Assembly (NCBI GenBank): GCA_000697335.1
Contig: JNEM01014278.1
Coordinates: 1-40,224, forward strand
Direction of reading: 5' to 3'
Length of the DNA: 40,224 nt
DNA from: Conidiobolus incongruus B7586
Lineage: Eukaryota > Entomophthoromycota > Entomophthoromycetes > Entomophthorales > Conidiobolaceae
The notes under the pieces are model-generated. The model was not told the origin of the DNA. It did not search any database and worked only from the letters and a program-made list of their open reading frames with translations. Below, piece by piece: positions 10,992 through 23,037 of this stretch. Both the position numbers and the translations under genes were made by a program. The stretch's first letter is position 1. Each line of letters opens with the position of its first letter.

Positions 10992-11061
10992 AACAATTTT
11001 CCTGAGATTATTTAAGATAGATTTTTACTTGATATTAAGAATGAAGAAAAGTGATCATTGA
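10813..11061 (+). CDS. Truncated open frame of repeat R2 (82 codons, unknown protein)
   Basis: ATG start, 82 codons. Residues 1-60 are the repeat-encoded part, Ala/Leu/Val-rich with possible helices (TQLAAAAPHIVGKVLTYLET at about 24-43). Residues 61-82 come from the unrelated flank and are unlikely to be functional. The G+C content of the repeat part is much higher than its flanks, and both copies of the repeat lose the frame at the same point, so this is best read as a fragment of a longer protein rather than a small gene. Its function is unknown; it may belong to a mobile element. Confidence 0.35.
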   Translation: MSDLALVDPRVTPYDEVARVCLDTQLAAAAPHIVGKVLTYLETPFVKTPVEIGLSLLLEATIFLRLFKIDFYLILRMKKSDH

Positions 11062-11190
11062 TTAATAATTAATAATAAATAATAAAAATTTTCCAAAGCA
11101 GTTTAATCTCAACATTATGCAATAAAGCGGATAGTTTTGAAAAATTGTACTGTAAGATTCATAATAATGATAATTTCTTATAAAAGTTAA

Positions 11191-12117
11191 TCTCAGATAG
11201 TAGCAACCCAAATTGACAAAGGCAATGCTTATTACAAGGATAGGTTGGTAGCGCTGTGCTTAATATTTGGCATAGTGGGAGCAATATTATCATTGTATTT
11301 AGGACGAAAATTGCTAAAAAACCTCTACCGATTCATATGGATACTATCCTTTCTTTGATTGCCATCACTATCGGTTTGTTGGCCTCTTTATCGAGTATTG
11401 CAGAAGGAATAATGATTAAATAGCGCTATAATATTTTTATTTAACATAGAGAGGCGTCAATTTTTGAATGTTTAACAACTGAATTGTTCAGCTCAATGGG
11501 AGTTTATTCCATTTATTTTTTGAGTTTTGAAAGGGTATTGATAATTTTTTAAACTATTATGAAAGATAGAATATAGTATGGTTTAATGGTTATATTGGTT
11601 TTTGTTAATTTTATTTTATCTCTCATAATGTGAACACATCAGGAATTCTTATTCTCACAAATTATTTCTGGTTGTGTGAGTAATTTTAATTCTAAAATTT
11701 CGGTAATGACAAAATATGAAGCAGATATGTATTCCATATACTTTTTTCGATAGCTGCTAACTATATATGTACATATTATAAATTTACAGTGCAAGAGGTC
11801 CATTTAAATGAAGTTACGATTAAGCTTAGACAAAAATTCAACTAGAATAGGAAACTTGAACATCTTATTTAGATCTCCCTTGATCATAATTTGCTATATT
11901 GTGACATATATTTCCAAAGCTCTAAGTTGGTATTATCGATGAACTACTATATAATTAAGACTTTGGACCTTGTATTATGTTAGTGATGTACTACAACTAA
12001 TGTATCGTGTATCGAATTGTTATATTGTCTTATATATGGATCCTTCATAATATAAACATACTCTAAATTGATTTAACTTTATATTTCGACGACATTCATT
12101 TACTAATGGACTGAACT
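11191..12117 (+). pseudogene. Decayed GPCR of the array clade (related to copy 3)
   Basis: Receptor similarity runs through the whole length but the frame is broken several times. Recognisable blocks in order are an N-terminal QIDKGNAYYKDRLVAL, a loop 1 block KKPLPIHMDTILSL reached only after a frame change, an IMIK block followed by a stop where siblings have KWPYN, FERV where siblings have LERM, and YMDPS near the end. The start codon position (about 11191) is no longer ATG. The tail resembles copy 3, so this was probably a tandem duplicate of that gene. It is a full-length copy, not a truncated one, suggesting slow decay after duplication. Confidence 0.85.
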
Positions 12118-14310
12118 GATATGATATTTAATTTTCATTTTGATCTCATAAAATTATGTTATTTAAAATTAATAAACCACATTATTTTGGAAAAATCGAA
12201 AAAATTGCAAAAAATACTGATTTTAATTATATTTAATATGATCTTGAATTATGTTTAAAAAAGCTGTTTAATACACTCATTGGTTTACTTTTTATATTTG
12301 GATTACAGTTAATACATCTCGATAAAATAATTTAAAAATGAAAGCAATAAAGGTTGCTTTTCAAAATAGATAGTCATTTAATTGGAATTTCTTTCACAAT
12401 TGATCAGTATATAGGATCAAATTATAGCTAAATATTATTTGGATAAATAAATTCGCTTAATTAATAACAATTAACATATAGTAAGAATATATTGATTTTA
12501 GTGTATCATAAATTATCCCAAACTTGAGTATGTACGCAGAGTGTCACTAAATATTGATGAATACCCATGTCGATGGTAACAAATGTATTAACTATAATAT
12601 AGCGAAAAATTCATTATAATATTGTGTTCAAAGTTAATATATTGAACTATATACAACTATTTATAAACTTTTTTCTATAATATTATCCATAAATTATTCT
12701 TTAATTTAATTTTATAACCTGATAAATATTTGAAAATTTTGTGAATTTGATTAAAAGATTAAATATATTTTGAAATCAATATTTTGTTTTCTAAAAATGC
12801 ATCATTATAAATGAAAATCTAGGATTATTTTTTTATTAGGATAAATAATGAATACAGTGTTTGAATAAATTATTTATCTGTAAAATTTAGATATTTTATA
12901 GTTATTTCCTTAATATCACTAGATATTGATGAATAAATTGTCATGAGAAATTTATATTATGCTTGATACTTATTTGATCCTTATAAAATCCAAAACAAAA
13001 TATTTAATATTATTAATAAATTTAATTATTTGCAATTAATTTAATTCTAAATATAAAAAATGTTTAAATGAAATATTATTATGTTATTATATATATATTT
13101 AGTGATATATGAACTTTGAACCGTAATTGATCTTTATTTATTGAAATTTATATTTCAAATTAATTTAAATATTGATTATATAATATTATTAAGTTTATAT
13201 ATCATGTTTTTATATTTTATTATGATAACCAATTCTATAATTTTTCAACTATTTTCAAACTTATTAGAGAAATAACCAATATTTTTAATTTAGTCTTTTT
13301 TAATCAAATTTGATTTGAATAATCATATTTGAAAAAGAATATATTGTTTTTTTATACATTAGTATAGAATATGGAAATATTATGAATATTTTAGAAAAAT
13401 ATTGTCAATGAACTGTGTATTTTATTAAATATCATAAATGTTTGTAGAATAGCATTTTTCCTATTTATAATTCTATATCATTATGGTAATATTGAATATC
13501 ACAATATAATAATTTTGAAATCAATTAATTTGAATTCAAAAATTTTGTTTTTTATAATTAAATTTTTCAATTTTAATAAATCATAAATATTTCATAGAGT
13601 TAAAAATTGAATGTAAAATAGACTAGATAGAAAAATGATAATATGTGAATTGATTATAATATAAATATATTTTTTCAATAGTGAAAATATTAAGTCATTT
13701 GGAAAGTTGGTTGATCTACAATTTTATGATTTAATTCAAATAATTTTAATTCATTGAATAGAATAATGAGTGCTTTCAGATAAAAAGCTTTTATTATGTG
13801 AAAATAACTTGAATGAAAGATAAAATATTGAATTGATATTAGTTTTCTTGTGGTTAAGTTACTATATATTTGATCAAAATTAAATTTAATAATCATCTTT
13901 AAAACTGAATAACATTAAAATCAGTATATGAATATATAATTATAACTTAATAATTTTTTGGTTGCATAAGCTATTTATCAAAATAAGCAATTTAACTGAT
14001 AGTATAATAAATATGAAATAATCTTGGAATTGCTTAACGGAATTAGTTAAAGAATTTAAAATAATTTCAAATTGACTTACTTAGGTACATTCAGTTATAT
14101 TTTGATTCATAATTTAACCAAAATAGTTATTTAAATGTTGAAATTTGAATAATCAAACACTATAACTAGTTGAGTACCTAGTATGAAGCTTTTATTGGAA
14201 GATATGAAGTTCGCTTCATATCCCAACAATTTTGGAATAAATTAAAATATAAATGTATTTTCTGAACTTTTCAAATTTCTGAATATTGTTTGGAAAAATC
14301 AACTCTAGAA
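12118..14310. other. Long AT-rich spacer
   Basis: No gene recognised. A short sequence around CACTAAATATTGATGAATA (about 12544) recurs in similar form near 12918. A short open frame on the minus strand at 13690-13896 has no recognisable content. Confidence 0.5.
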
Positions 14311-15219
14311 ATGAATGCAGATTATATAAAAATCGACAACGATAATATCTATTACAAAGATGGATTAGTTGCTCAGAGTTTAATATTTGGAAGTTTAGGT
14401 CTCTTATTATGTTCTTATATCATTGTCGAAATTTTTAAAAAACCAAAACCAATCCATATCGATACGATATTATCCGGCATTACCGTCGTTATAGCGCTCC
14501 TAGGGTCCATATTTAATATTGGTAGGGGTATAGCTATCAAGTGGCCTTATAACGTATTTGCTTATTCTATGAACGCTTGTATTGTAGAATATTTGACCGC
14601 TTCCACATTTAATTTGATTGGAGTTTATCCAATATCTCTCCTCAGTTTAGAGAGAATGTTATTAATTATTTTTAAAGTGAAATTCAGTAGTAAGTTTTGG
14701 TATTTTATACTCATTTTATTTATGACTATGCATTTTATCAATGTCATTATCGTTTGTGTGCACAAGAGCTTTGTATTATCAATTATTGCTTTTGGATGTA
14801 ATAGTAACATCAATTCAAATTATTCTTATATAACCAAATATTTTGCGATGTGCTATATTGTAGGTTTTTTAATAGTTATCATTAGCTATCTATCAATTAT
14901 TATAATCCAATATCAAAGATCAGTAAAATCCCAATTAGAATTACATTTAGATAAGGATATTGTTAAAAGGGAAAATCGAAAAATTTTATTCAGATCATCT
15001 CTCATAATAATTTGCTTTATTATGTCATACTCTGGTAAAATTATAGGTTGGCTGTATCAATGGATTACAGGACTTAGGCGACCTTGGACTATGGATTATA
15101 TTGCGAATATTCTTCATATTATGCATAACGTTGTGAATAGTTTAATTGTAATTTATATTGATCCTACTCTATCTGAATCGATATTTATTCATTTCGCAAA
15201 GCTGATATCCAGAGAATAA
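14311..15219 (+). CDS. Rhodopsin-like (class A) GPCR, array copy 4
   Basis: Predicted seven-helix plasma-membrane receptor, 302 residues from the ATG at 14311. The open frame extends seven codons upstream to a TTG, but the ATG at 14311 aligns exactly with the start of copy 5 and gives the same length. Helices lie at about 19-41, 51-73, 90-121, 130-150, 176-199, 225-247 and 262-284. Cys90, Cys163, ERM at 114-116, loop 3 VKSQLELHLDKD at 205-216 and RRPWTMDYIAN at 256-266 are visible. Helix 7 keeps Asn276 of NPxxY, with Ser instead of Pro. It is the closest intact relative of copy 5 (same length, near-identical C-terminal 40 residues), so these two are a recent duplicate pair. The ligand is unknown. 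Confidence 0.93.
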   Translation: MNADYIKIDNDNIYYKDGLVAQSLIFGSLGLLLCSYIIVEIFKKPKPIHIDTILSGITVVIALLGSIFNIGRGIAIKWPYNVFAYSMNACIVEYLTASTFNLIGVYPISLLSLERMLLIIFKVKFSSKFWYFILILFMTMHFINVIIVCVHKSFVLSIIAFGCNSNINSNYSYITKYFAMCYIVGFLIVIISYLSIIIIQYQRSVKSQLELHLDKDIVKRENRKILFRSSLIIICFIMSYSGKIIGWLYQWITGLRRPWTMDYIANILHIMHNVVNSLIVIYIDPTLSESIFIHFAKLISRE

Positions 15220-15940
15220 ATATATATCAATATCCAGCGCATTTTAAACTATTTTTAATAAACAACCTTTTATTACTTAATATTCTTCATATTCTGACTT
15301 ATTTTTAATTAATTTTCATTTATATTTAATAAATTATATGTATTTTAATTCTTTCTATATATTTAATTATATAAATATCATACGCTATTTATCAATAGAG
15401 GGAATATAAATATAAATATATCTAAAGACAATTTGCAATATATATTATTAAATTTAATGTTATTTTAATCACCTCAGTTGATCTTAATATTGAGAATGAT
15501 GCAGTAATTAAATCTTTTTAATCAAATATTTTTTAAATAAGATTTTGAATATAATCTGTTTCCTTTAATAGCCAAAATTCCATGTTTACAATACCTTTTA
15601 ATATATCAACAATGGAAGAAAATGAATCATTAAGTAATTACTTAATAGATTTCTACTATTAATTGGTTACAAAATTGAATAGATATTACAATCTTTTATT
15701 ATTGATACATTTTTAAATAGTTTTAAAGGTTCATTTATATAAGGAAAATATACATTTTTAGATTTACAAAATAAGCTTATCTTGTATTATATTTGGTAAA
15801 TTAAAATATTATTTATTTAGAAATTAATTTCAAAACAAAAAAAAATATTTATAATAATGAATTTTATAAAATATAAAAATTTTACTAATCAAGGAATAAA
15901 TTTCAATTTTAATTTTAATAAACAATCATAATAAATATTA
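15220..15940. other. AT-rich spacer
   Basis: No gene or repeat recognised between receptor copy 4 and the decayed copy that follows. Confidence 0.5.
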
Positions 15941-15949
15941 AAAAAATTC

Positions 15950-16785
15950 ATTGGTCTTCAATTGTCCATTATTTAGCACCATCAATGTGGTTTATTGATA
16001 ATTACAAGTCTACCAATTTTAAAAAACTGAAACATATCAATATTAATATTATTCTGTTTAATATTACCATTGTTATTGTGCTTTTTGGATAAGATTTAAT
16101 ATTATTAGTGCTATAGATATTAAATAATTTTACAGTTTATTGGTTTATTCTTTGAATGCTTGCGTAATAGAATATTCTGCATTTTAGATATTTAGTTTAA
16201 TATAAGTCAATCCAATTGAGTTTCGGAGCTTAGAGAGGATGGTGTTAAATTTTTTAAAAATTCAACAATTTTTGTATATGCTACTCCTAATATCGATGAC
16301 AATTTGTTTTTATACTCGTCGCAATTAATTGCGCTCAAAAGAAATCTTATTATGAATAATGGCATTCAGGCCTAGCAGCAATCTTCATTGAAAATATGCA
16401 TTTATCACAATATACTTGTCGATTTCTGATATCGAATCTTCTCTAATCGTGACCATTAATTATCTGGCAATTATGATTTTTCGATATGTTAATTCGATTA
16501 AGTCCCAATTTGAATCGAATGTGGATAATGATGTGGTCAAGGAAGTCAGGATGATTTATTAACATCTTTGATTATAATTTGCTTGATGATGTTGTATAGA
16601 GATAAAATCATATTTCGAGTTTATCAGTGGATTACGATTAAAAGAAGATAAGAATTTAGACTAAGTTACCAATCTTCTTCACCTTAAAAAAAGAGTGATA
16701 AATGTAATTGTCATATACATCGACCTTATTTTAACTTAATCAATATACACTCAATTTTCAAAATTTATAAATACAGAAAAAATTT
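15950..16785 (+). pseudogene. Heavily decayed GPCR of the array clade (related to copies 4/5)
   Basis: Receptor blocks survive in shifting frames. The most legible are SLNACVIEYSA (helix 3 start, with the disulfide Cys), RSLERMVLNF (ERM motif), INYLAIMIF (helix 5), NSIKSQFESNVDNDVVKE (loop 3) and a C-terminal YIDLILTQSIYTQFSKFI. The N-terminus and first helix are almost unreadable, and several stops and shifts are present. The loop 3 sequence places it with copies 4 and 5, between which it lies. It is more eroded than the decayed copies at 11191 and 18983 and so probably died earlier. Confidence 0.8.
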
Positions 16786-16799
16786 CTCTAAACTTGAAT

Positions 16800-17457
16800 T
16801 ATTACCAGATAATGAATAAAATTTAAAATTTTTAAACTATTTTTGTAATTCCATCATTTTATATATGGATCCTAAAACTTTTTTTGTTTGAAATCATATA
16901 ATTTGATATTGATTCATTTGAAATATTAAATCAATTAGAAATTATTTACACTTTATAATTAATTTAATTACAAAAACCATAATATTCAACAAAAATATCC
17001 TTTATTTTATAAAATTCTTTTATATTTTTAATAAATTTAATGATTTATTACAAATTCTACAAATGATAGAATATATTGATCTTTAAAAATTTATTCAATA
17101 TAATTATAAATGATCCCAGGGTATTTTTAATTTTATTAACCTTTAAAAGAACCATATTAATGAATCTTCTGGAATATTATTCGCCAAGCTCTTCGTTCCA
17201 TATCAACAACACCCAATTAGTTCAAAAATGTTAATCTGAATTAAAGTAAGCTTATAACCGTCACAAATCGTATCATAGAGAACCAATCATAATTTTAAGT
17301 TAGTAAACATCAACAAAATTGATAATAAATTGAAAATTATGTAATTAAAATATTTATTATTGGATAAAAATAAAAATTAACACCACAAAATTAGAAAAAT
17401 TCTTAAGATATAAATATTATACAAAATCAATAACATTAGTACCAGTAATTTGAATAG
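16800..17457. other. AT-rich spacer upstream of receptor copy 5
   Basis: No gene seen. An ATATGGATCCTAA patch near 16862 resembles the end-of-helix-7 coding signature of the array (Tyr-Met-Asp-Pro) and may be a scrap of another receptor copy. Confidence 0.35.
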
Positions 17458-18366
17458 ATGAATTCCGAAGCCATTAAACTAGACGAGGATAATTTGTACT
17501 ACAAAGATGGTTTAGTCGCTCAAAGTCTCATTTTTGGTATTTTGGGAGTTGTATTATGCTCTTTTATAATTCGCGAAATTGCCAAAAAACCCCGACCGAT
17601 CCATATCGATACCATATTGTCTGGAATTACAATTGCCATTGGGTTCTGCGGATCCATTTTCAATATTGCTCGAGGGATAGCTATCAAGTGGCCGTACAAC
17701 GTATTTGCTTACTATATTGACGCATGCATCGTCGATTACTTGACAGCTTCTACGTTCAATTTGATTGGTGTGTACCCAATTGCATTACTCAGCTTGGAGA
17801 GAATGTTACTTATTATTTTTAAAGCTAAATTCTCTAGTAAATTGTGGATATCTATTCTGGGGGTACTATTAACCTCTCATCTTATCATGACATTAATAAT
17901 TTGCTGGCAAAAGAACTTTGTACTATCCATCGTAGCACTAGGCTGTAACAACAATATTCATTCGGTTTACTTTTTCATTACCAAGTATTTCACAGTGTGT
18001 TATATTATGTCGTTTTTAATAGTTACCATCAGTTATTTATCTATAAGTATAATTCAATACAAAAGGTCTGTTAAATCCCAATTAGAATTAAATTTAGATA
18101 AAGATTTAGTAAAGAGGGAAAATCGAAAAATCTTATTCAGGTCATCCCTCATTATTGTATGCTTTATTATATCGTACACTGGCAAAATTACTGGTTGGGT
18201 TTATCAGTGGATTACGGGTCAAAGGAGACCTTGGACTTTGGACTACATTGCTAATCTTTTTCATGTGATGCACAACGTTGTAAATAGTTTAATAGTTATT
18301 TATATGGATCCTACACTTTCTGAATCGATTTATGTTCGTTTTGCAAAGTTGATATCTAGAGGGTAA
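17458..18366 (+). CDS. Rhodopsin-like (class A) GPCR, array copy 5
   Basis: Predicted seven-helix plasma-membrane receptor, 302 residues, single exon, ATG at 17458. Helices lie at about 19-41, 51-73, 90-121, 130-150, 176-199, 225-247 and 262-284. Motifs: KKPRPIHID at 43-51, KWPYN at 77-81, Cys90/Cys163, ERM at 114-116, loop 3 rich in charged residues (VKSQLELNLDKDLVKREN at 205-222), RRPWTLDYIAN at 256-266. Relative to textbook class A receptors it lacks an Asp at the 2.50 position (Phe63), has Glu-Arg-Met for DRY, has Cys-Phe without Pro in place of CWxP in helix 6, and Asn-Ser for the Asn-Pro of NPxxY. Its base composition is the least A+T-rich of the receptors. Closest relative: copy 4. Confidence 0.93.
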   Translation: MNSEAIKLDEDNLYYKDGLVAQSLIFGILGVVLCSFIIREIAKKPRPIHIDTILSGITIAIGFCGSIFNIARGIAIKWPYNVFAYYIDACIVDYLTASTFNLIGVYPIALLSLERMLLIIFKAKFSSKLWISILGVLLTSHLIMTLIICWQKNFVLSIVALGCNNNIHSVYFFITKYFTVCYIMSFLIVTISYLSISIIQYKRSVKSQLELNLDKDLVKRENRKILFRSSLIIVCFIISYTGKITGWVYQWITGQRRPWTLDYIANLFHVMHNVVNSLIVIYMDPTLSESIYVRFAKLISRG

Positions 18367-18982
18367 ATTGAATAATTTTAACTCATTTATAATACATAAT
18401 ATTATTTTCATTTTTAATCAATATTTTTATCTTTGTATAAAATTGAACGATATTATATATGGTGCATCAACTATTATAGATTACCGCAAAATATATTCAC
18501 TATGACTTATGAATATAAATTTAATATTAGTTATCTAGGTTCTCAATATAATTATACCTTTTATTTTAGAATATGAGTATAAATTATTATATATCAAATA
18601 ATTTTTAAAATGATCCAATTTACTATTTTAAAATTATTATAATATAATATTCTTTTTCAACTTATTAGGATATTATTATATTGACATAATATTAAATATT
18701 TCATTAGTTATTATTTTAAGGATAATACCTAATTTTTGATAATAAAAATTTTACTTCGATGTAACAAGTCTAGAAAGTTGTCAATTTGAATCAATCAAAG
18801 ACCAATAATAACTATCAAATTTTATTCAAAATACAAAATTGGATCATAAACTTTAAATCTTGTTATAAAAGTAGTGATTTTAATTTGATAAAAAGGTAAT
18901 AATAGTTAATACGAATAGAATTTTAAGGACCACTAATGATTTAAATATTATATAATGTAGCAAATTTTGGCAAAAAATTTGC
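18367..18982. other. AT-rich spacer
   Basis: No gene or repeat recognised. Confidence 0.5.
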
Positions 18983-19858
18983 TTAGATTCTGAAATCATT
19001 AAAATCGACCAAAAGAATTTTTACAAGGATGAGCTTGTGGCTTAGAATTTGTTATTCGAACTTGTTGGCGCTGTGTTTTGGAGTTTTATCATGATTCAAA
19101 TATTTAGGAAACAGGGACCACTCCACATTGGCACAATTTTATCATTATTCATAGTGGGATTGGACTTTTTGAAATCTGTAGCCAATATCAGGAAGGGTAT
19201 AACGATCAAGCGACTGTATAATATCTATGTGTGCCACATTGACGCGTGCATCATAGAGTAATTGAGAGCTATTTCATTCAATAATTTAGTGGCGTACTCA
19301 ACAGCTTTACCGAGTTTGGAGCGCATTCTATCAATAATCCTTAACCTTTAATTTCAAATCATGATATATGATACTTAGAATTTTGATTATTTCCAATTTT
19401 CTAATTATATTGATTATTATTGAAAAAATAATTTTCCTTTCAATCATCGCACTTAGTTACATTCGCAATTTAAATTCTGGATTAACTCATCCTACTAAAC
19501 ATTTTGCAACTTGTTATATCATATCCTTTATAATTGTCGAGTTATGATATTTGAGCCTTATCCTAGCACAATATTTATGGATCCATCTAATCCCAATTGG
19601 TATTAAATTTGACTGATGATCTAGTAAATAGGAAATCAGAAAATTTTATTGAGATCCTTGCTCATTATCGTTTGCTTCGTCGTCTCTTACATCAGTAAAG
19701 TCATCCGCTGGTGTTGCAAGTAATTCACAGTATTATCATGACTGTGAATTATGGTTTATACTAGGAGTTCGACAATGTCTTCAACTGTCTGACCGTTTCC
19801 AATATTAATTCTACATTATTTGAAGCGATTTCTAACGGGTTTTCAGTTTATTTCTATA
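18983..19858 (+). pseudogene. Decayed GPCR of the array clade
   Basis: Full-length receptor remnant. The expected start codon is now TTA at 18983. After DSEIIKIDQ and YKDELVA there is a stop, then a 70-codon open block (19049-19261) covering helices 1-2 with HIGTILSL and HIDACIIE, followed by a stop where siblings read YL. Beyond it LPSLERIL, a helix 5/6 region and loop 3 traces can be followed in more than one frame to about 19858. It shares the DSE...KIDQ start with copy 3. At least four breaks are visible, so no full receptor can be made. Confidence 0.85.
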
Positions 19859-20522
19859 GATTGAAGTATAAGGAAATTGTTATATTTAATAATTGTTTCT
19901 GGTTTTCTTTAGAACCTGTCTTGTCCTCCACTCCAATTGTATAAATATTGATCATTGGATTCAGTGTAAAAAAATATTATCCAAATATTATTAAATAAAG
20001 ATTTTCGATATTTATATAATTGATTATATATAATGAAACATACGTTTATTAGTACTTTAACTTTTACTAAAAATTTAGAACCCAATATTATTACAAATAT
20101 AAATAACTTTTAGTATAGTTGAAATTGAATCAATTATGCTAGAAAAATTGGTGAAAAGTTCATAGATAATAATAACAATTTGAAAAGAATTTTTTAATTA
20201 ACCAGTATCTTTTTTTTTATAAATTAGTCAATTTCAAAAATCCTTAAAAATTGATCAAATATTAATAATTCGTGAGTATATTCAAAAATAACATAATAAT
20301 ACCAAGAATTTCATCTTATTTTACTAATTGGATAACTTTTAATCCCAACTTAAAAGCTTTTTAATGATCTGATAAATTTGATTAAGATTTAGCATTCATT
20401 AATATTCATGGCATCAAATTAATTTGTTGAATAAAATCCCAATATAAAATGATTACTTGAGCATTGAATGGTGAGATTTGGCTATATTTTATAATTGCAT
20501 TCAGTTAATAACAAAAAATATA
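19859..20522. other. AT-rich spacer between receptor array and secreted-protein region
   Basis: No gene or repeat recognised. It marks the change from receptor copies to predicted secreted proteins. Confidence 0.5.
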
Positions 20523-21632
20523 ATGTATTGGTTGGTGATGATAATTAATTGGGCTAGGATTTTGAATGGATTACCAGTTGAAAATGATCAATCGATAAAT
20601 ACAGAAATTGTTGGCATTAGTTCAAGAGTTAATAATACTTTAAATCGATTTGGTGATTATAATACAACCATTGGAAATTCGACTCTGTTTAATAGCAATT
20701 TTACTGATTCAAAAAATTCTTCAAGCTTAAGTTCTGAGAGTGGGGACAAGTTGAAAAATTCGAAAGGATTTGTTAATTTAAATTTCAAGAATAATAATAA
20801 TTCCACAGATATTTCTTCAAATTCAACAGTAAATAGTGATATATTTAATCAATATTCCAATCCAATGAAGGAATTTAATAGTTCTAATACCATACGAACT
20901 ACTCAGAATATAGGCCAAGAGAATTCCGAAAACTATGATGATAATTTTATCAACATTAAACTAAATATTGGAAGGAGTATATCATCAGCGAATACTCCTA
21001 TTATACCCAATTCCCAGTTGAATGAGGGTAATAGCAACCTATCTCAAGCCACAAAACCGAAGCCAATCGAACTTCCTCCAATTAGTATCATTTTTGATCA
21101 ATCTGGACCTTGGAATTCTAGTGATAATATAGTAAGTAACTCGAATCCCAATGATAATAGTAATAATCAGCCTATTGATTTGGACATAATTCTAAATCTT
21201 TCGAAACCAAATAACATTCAATCGAACGTAAATAATATTAACAATGAAACTACATCAAAGAACCTAAAAGATTTAGATTTACCAAGTAAATTACCATCAT
21301 CTTCGACCATTATAAAATCTTCGTCTAAACAATCGAAACCAAACACATCCTCTAACTTCTCAATCAATCTGGAGCGTCAACTCAACAAACTAATGCTAAT
21401 GGGTCTCTCTACAATCCTCACTCCCTTTCAGCCTATGTTTCATGGCCTTGACCAAGCGTCGCAACAACTACTCCAAATGCTATCGCCAATGGCTAAACAC
21501 ATCCCAATCGTCAATAATTTGATCAATGATCTAAAAACTGAGGGCATCCTTAATTTCCCAGGATACTTGCAGTTTAGGAATGTTCTCGATAAAGTCATAC
21601 TTGCTGGAGATTTGGACAGTTATAAGAATTAA
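20523..21632 (+). CDS. Predicted secreted low-complexity protein, paralogue A, with conserved C-terminal domain
   Basis: 369 residues from the ATG at 20523; the frame is open 15 codons further up but only from a TTG. The first 17 residues (MYWLVMIINWARILNGL) look like a signal peptide, so the product is probably exported. Residues about 20-275 are rich in Asn and Ser with many NxS/NxT sites, and look disordered. Two short motifs recur in paralogue B (26762-27934): INIKLNI at about 143-149 and PPISIIFDQ at about 185-193. The last 92 residues (278-369) form a predicted helical domain that aligns without a gap to paralogue B, 44 of 92 identical, with the core GYLQFRNV and a nearby ILAGD. I do not recognise the family. 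The conserved end with a fast-changing middle suggests a cell-wall or extracellular matrix protein, or a secreted factor; neither can be shown. Confidence 0.8.
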   Translation: MYWLVMIINWARILNGLPVENDQSINTEIVGISSRVNNTLNRFGDYNTTIGNSTLFNSNFTDSKNSSSLSSESGDKLKNSKGFVNLNFKNNNNSTDISSNSTVNSDIFNQYSNPMKEFNSSNTIRTTQNIGQENSENYDDNFINIKLNIGRSISSANTPIIPNSQLNEGNSNLSQATKPKPIELPPISIIFDQSGPWNSSDNIVSNSNPNDNSNNQPIDLDIILNLSKPNNIQSNVNNINNETTSKNLKDLDLPSKLPSSSTIIKSSSKQSKPNTSSNFSINLERQLNKLMLMGLSTILTPFQPMFHGLDQASQQLLQMLSPMAKHIPIVNNLINDLKTEGILNFPGYLQFRNVLDKVILAGDLDSYKN

Positions 21633-22672
21633 TTATTTTATTTGAAAATGAATGTAATCCTAAATACAAAATCATTATAATAATATAATTATACTTTAAT
21701 AAAAAAAATTTTTCAATATTAAAATAATAAATAATTATTAAATTAAATAATAAAAATTTTTAATTTTACAATAATTATTAATAATTTATTAAAAATTAAA
21801 AATTAATTATAATGATAATTGGGATTAATATTGAAGTAAAAATTAAAAATATAAAGGATAGTAATTTTAAATGAATTCAATTTGGTAATCTGATAAATTT
21901 CAACTTTGATGTCTAAAATTATCAATTACCGAATATAGTAATTAAATTTGAAAACTAAAATTTACTTAATAGTATCATGTATCCAGCTATATTATATTTT
22001 TAAAAATAATAAACTTGATTATTATACAACAATTAGCATTTCAATAGTATCAATATAATTTCGCGTAGATTGAACTATTATTTCAATATAATTGGATAAT
22101 TATCATTATTTTATCAATAATTTTTAAACTTCTTAAAGAAATTAATCTAATCCAATAATATAACTTATATATTGAAACATTTGTTACTTTTTGCTTTTTT
22201 ATAAAATATTTCCAAATTTTAATTAATTTATTCTTTAGTAAAATTTTGAAAGTAGATGAAATAAAATAATGGAATGTAGGATAATTTGATATGTGAGATT
22301 GATTTATGATGAGATTAGCACTAACCCTGAGAATTTGGGGTTGATTAAAATTTGAAATTTAATAGTATGGCGAAAATAGTATATTTGATATTGAATTTTA
22401 TAAATTCTGATAATATTGCCAATTACAATTTTATATTCAGAAATTGTTAATGCTAAATTTTTGTGAGTTAAATGATGTTCATCAATTTATAAACCTATTA
22501 ATTTACCCCTTTTGATTTCAAAAACCAGAACATTTAAGCAAATTATAATAAAGAATCGAAATTTATCATATTGAAACAAATAATCTGAATATTATTGTCA
22601 ATTATTCAATTATAGAGAAATGGTTAAGAATTTGAATTTCATTTGTTTATAGTATTTTATCAATTATAATTA
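21633..22672. other. AT-rich spacer
   Basis: No gene recognised; several poly-A and AAT-type runs near 21700-21810. Confidence 0.5.
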
Positions 22673-23037
22673 TTAGGATGTTTCCAATTTTCGATAAATG
22701 CCTCCTCTAGGAACTCCACCTCCCAGAAGACCGTAGAGCAAAGTTACCAAACTCATACCGGGGACTGCATCGATACCCGGTGAATTTGTAAATGGCTTGG
22801 GAATATTGTGGCCTGGGGCGACTGGCTGATAACTGGAATCGACAGGAGTTAGGTGGAAGCCATCATTAAGAATAATTTGAGGATCTTGGCCTGACTGGAT
22901 TTTTATATCGAATGGACTTTGATTCATCGGAGATTGGTTACCATGCCTGAACTGAGGATGTGGTAGGTTGAACAGACTGTGTAGTAGAGGTACTGGTGTT
23001 GTAATGACACTTGAAACGAGTAATAAAAAACCTTCAT
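22673..23037 (-). CDS. Small predicted secreted protein, ATG out of frame by one base
   Basis: An open frame of about 120 codons ends at 22673 and is far less A+T-rich than its flanks. It reads a hydrophobic stretch FLLLVSSVITTPVPLLHSLF, then a Pro/His/Gln/Asn-rich region (PHPQFRHGNQ, SYQPVAPGHNIPKPF) and a Gly-rich C-terminus (LLYGLLGGGVPRGG). It has no ATG in frame before the hydrophobic part; a stop lies just upstream of the first TTG. An ATG-AAG at 23037-23032 is followed by a six-T run (23030-23025 on this strand), and one more T would put it in frame and give a textbook signal peptide beginning MKVFLLLVSS. The choices are a base missing from the assembly at the homopolymer, a recent frameshift, or an unseen short intron. 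It lies between the two secreted paralogues but shows no clear similarity to them. The family is not recognised. Confidence 0.6.

Noticed and set aside
14290-14310. Seven extra codons at the start of receptor copy 4
   Set aside because: The extension begins with TTG, and the ATG at 14311 aligns exactly with the start of copy 5.
20478-20522. Fifteen extra codons at the start of secreted paralogue A
   Set aside because: They begin with TTG; the ATG at 20523 directly gives a hydrophobic signal peptide.
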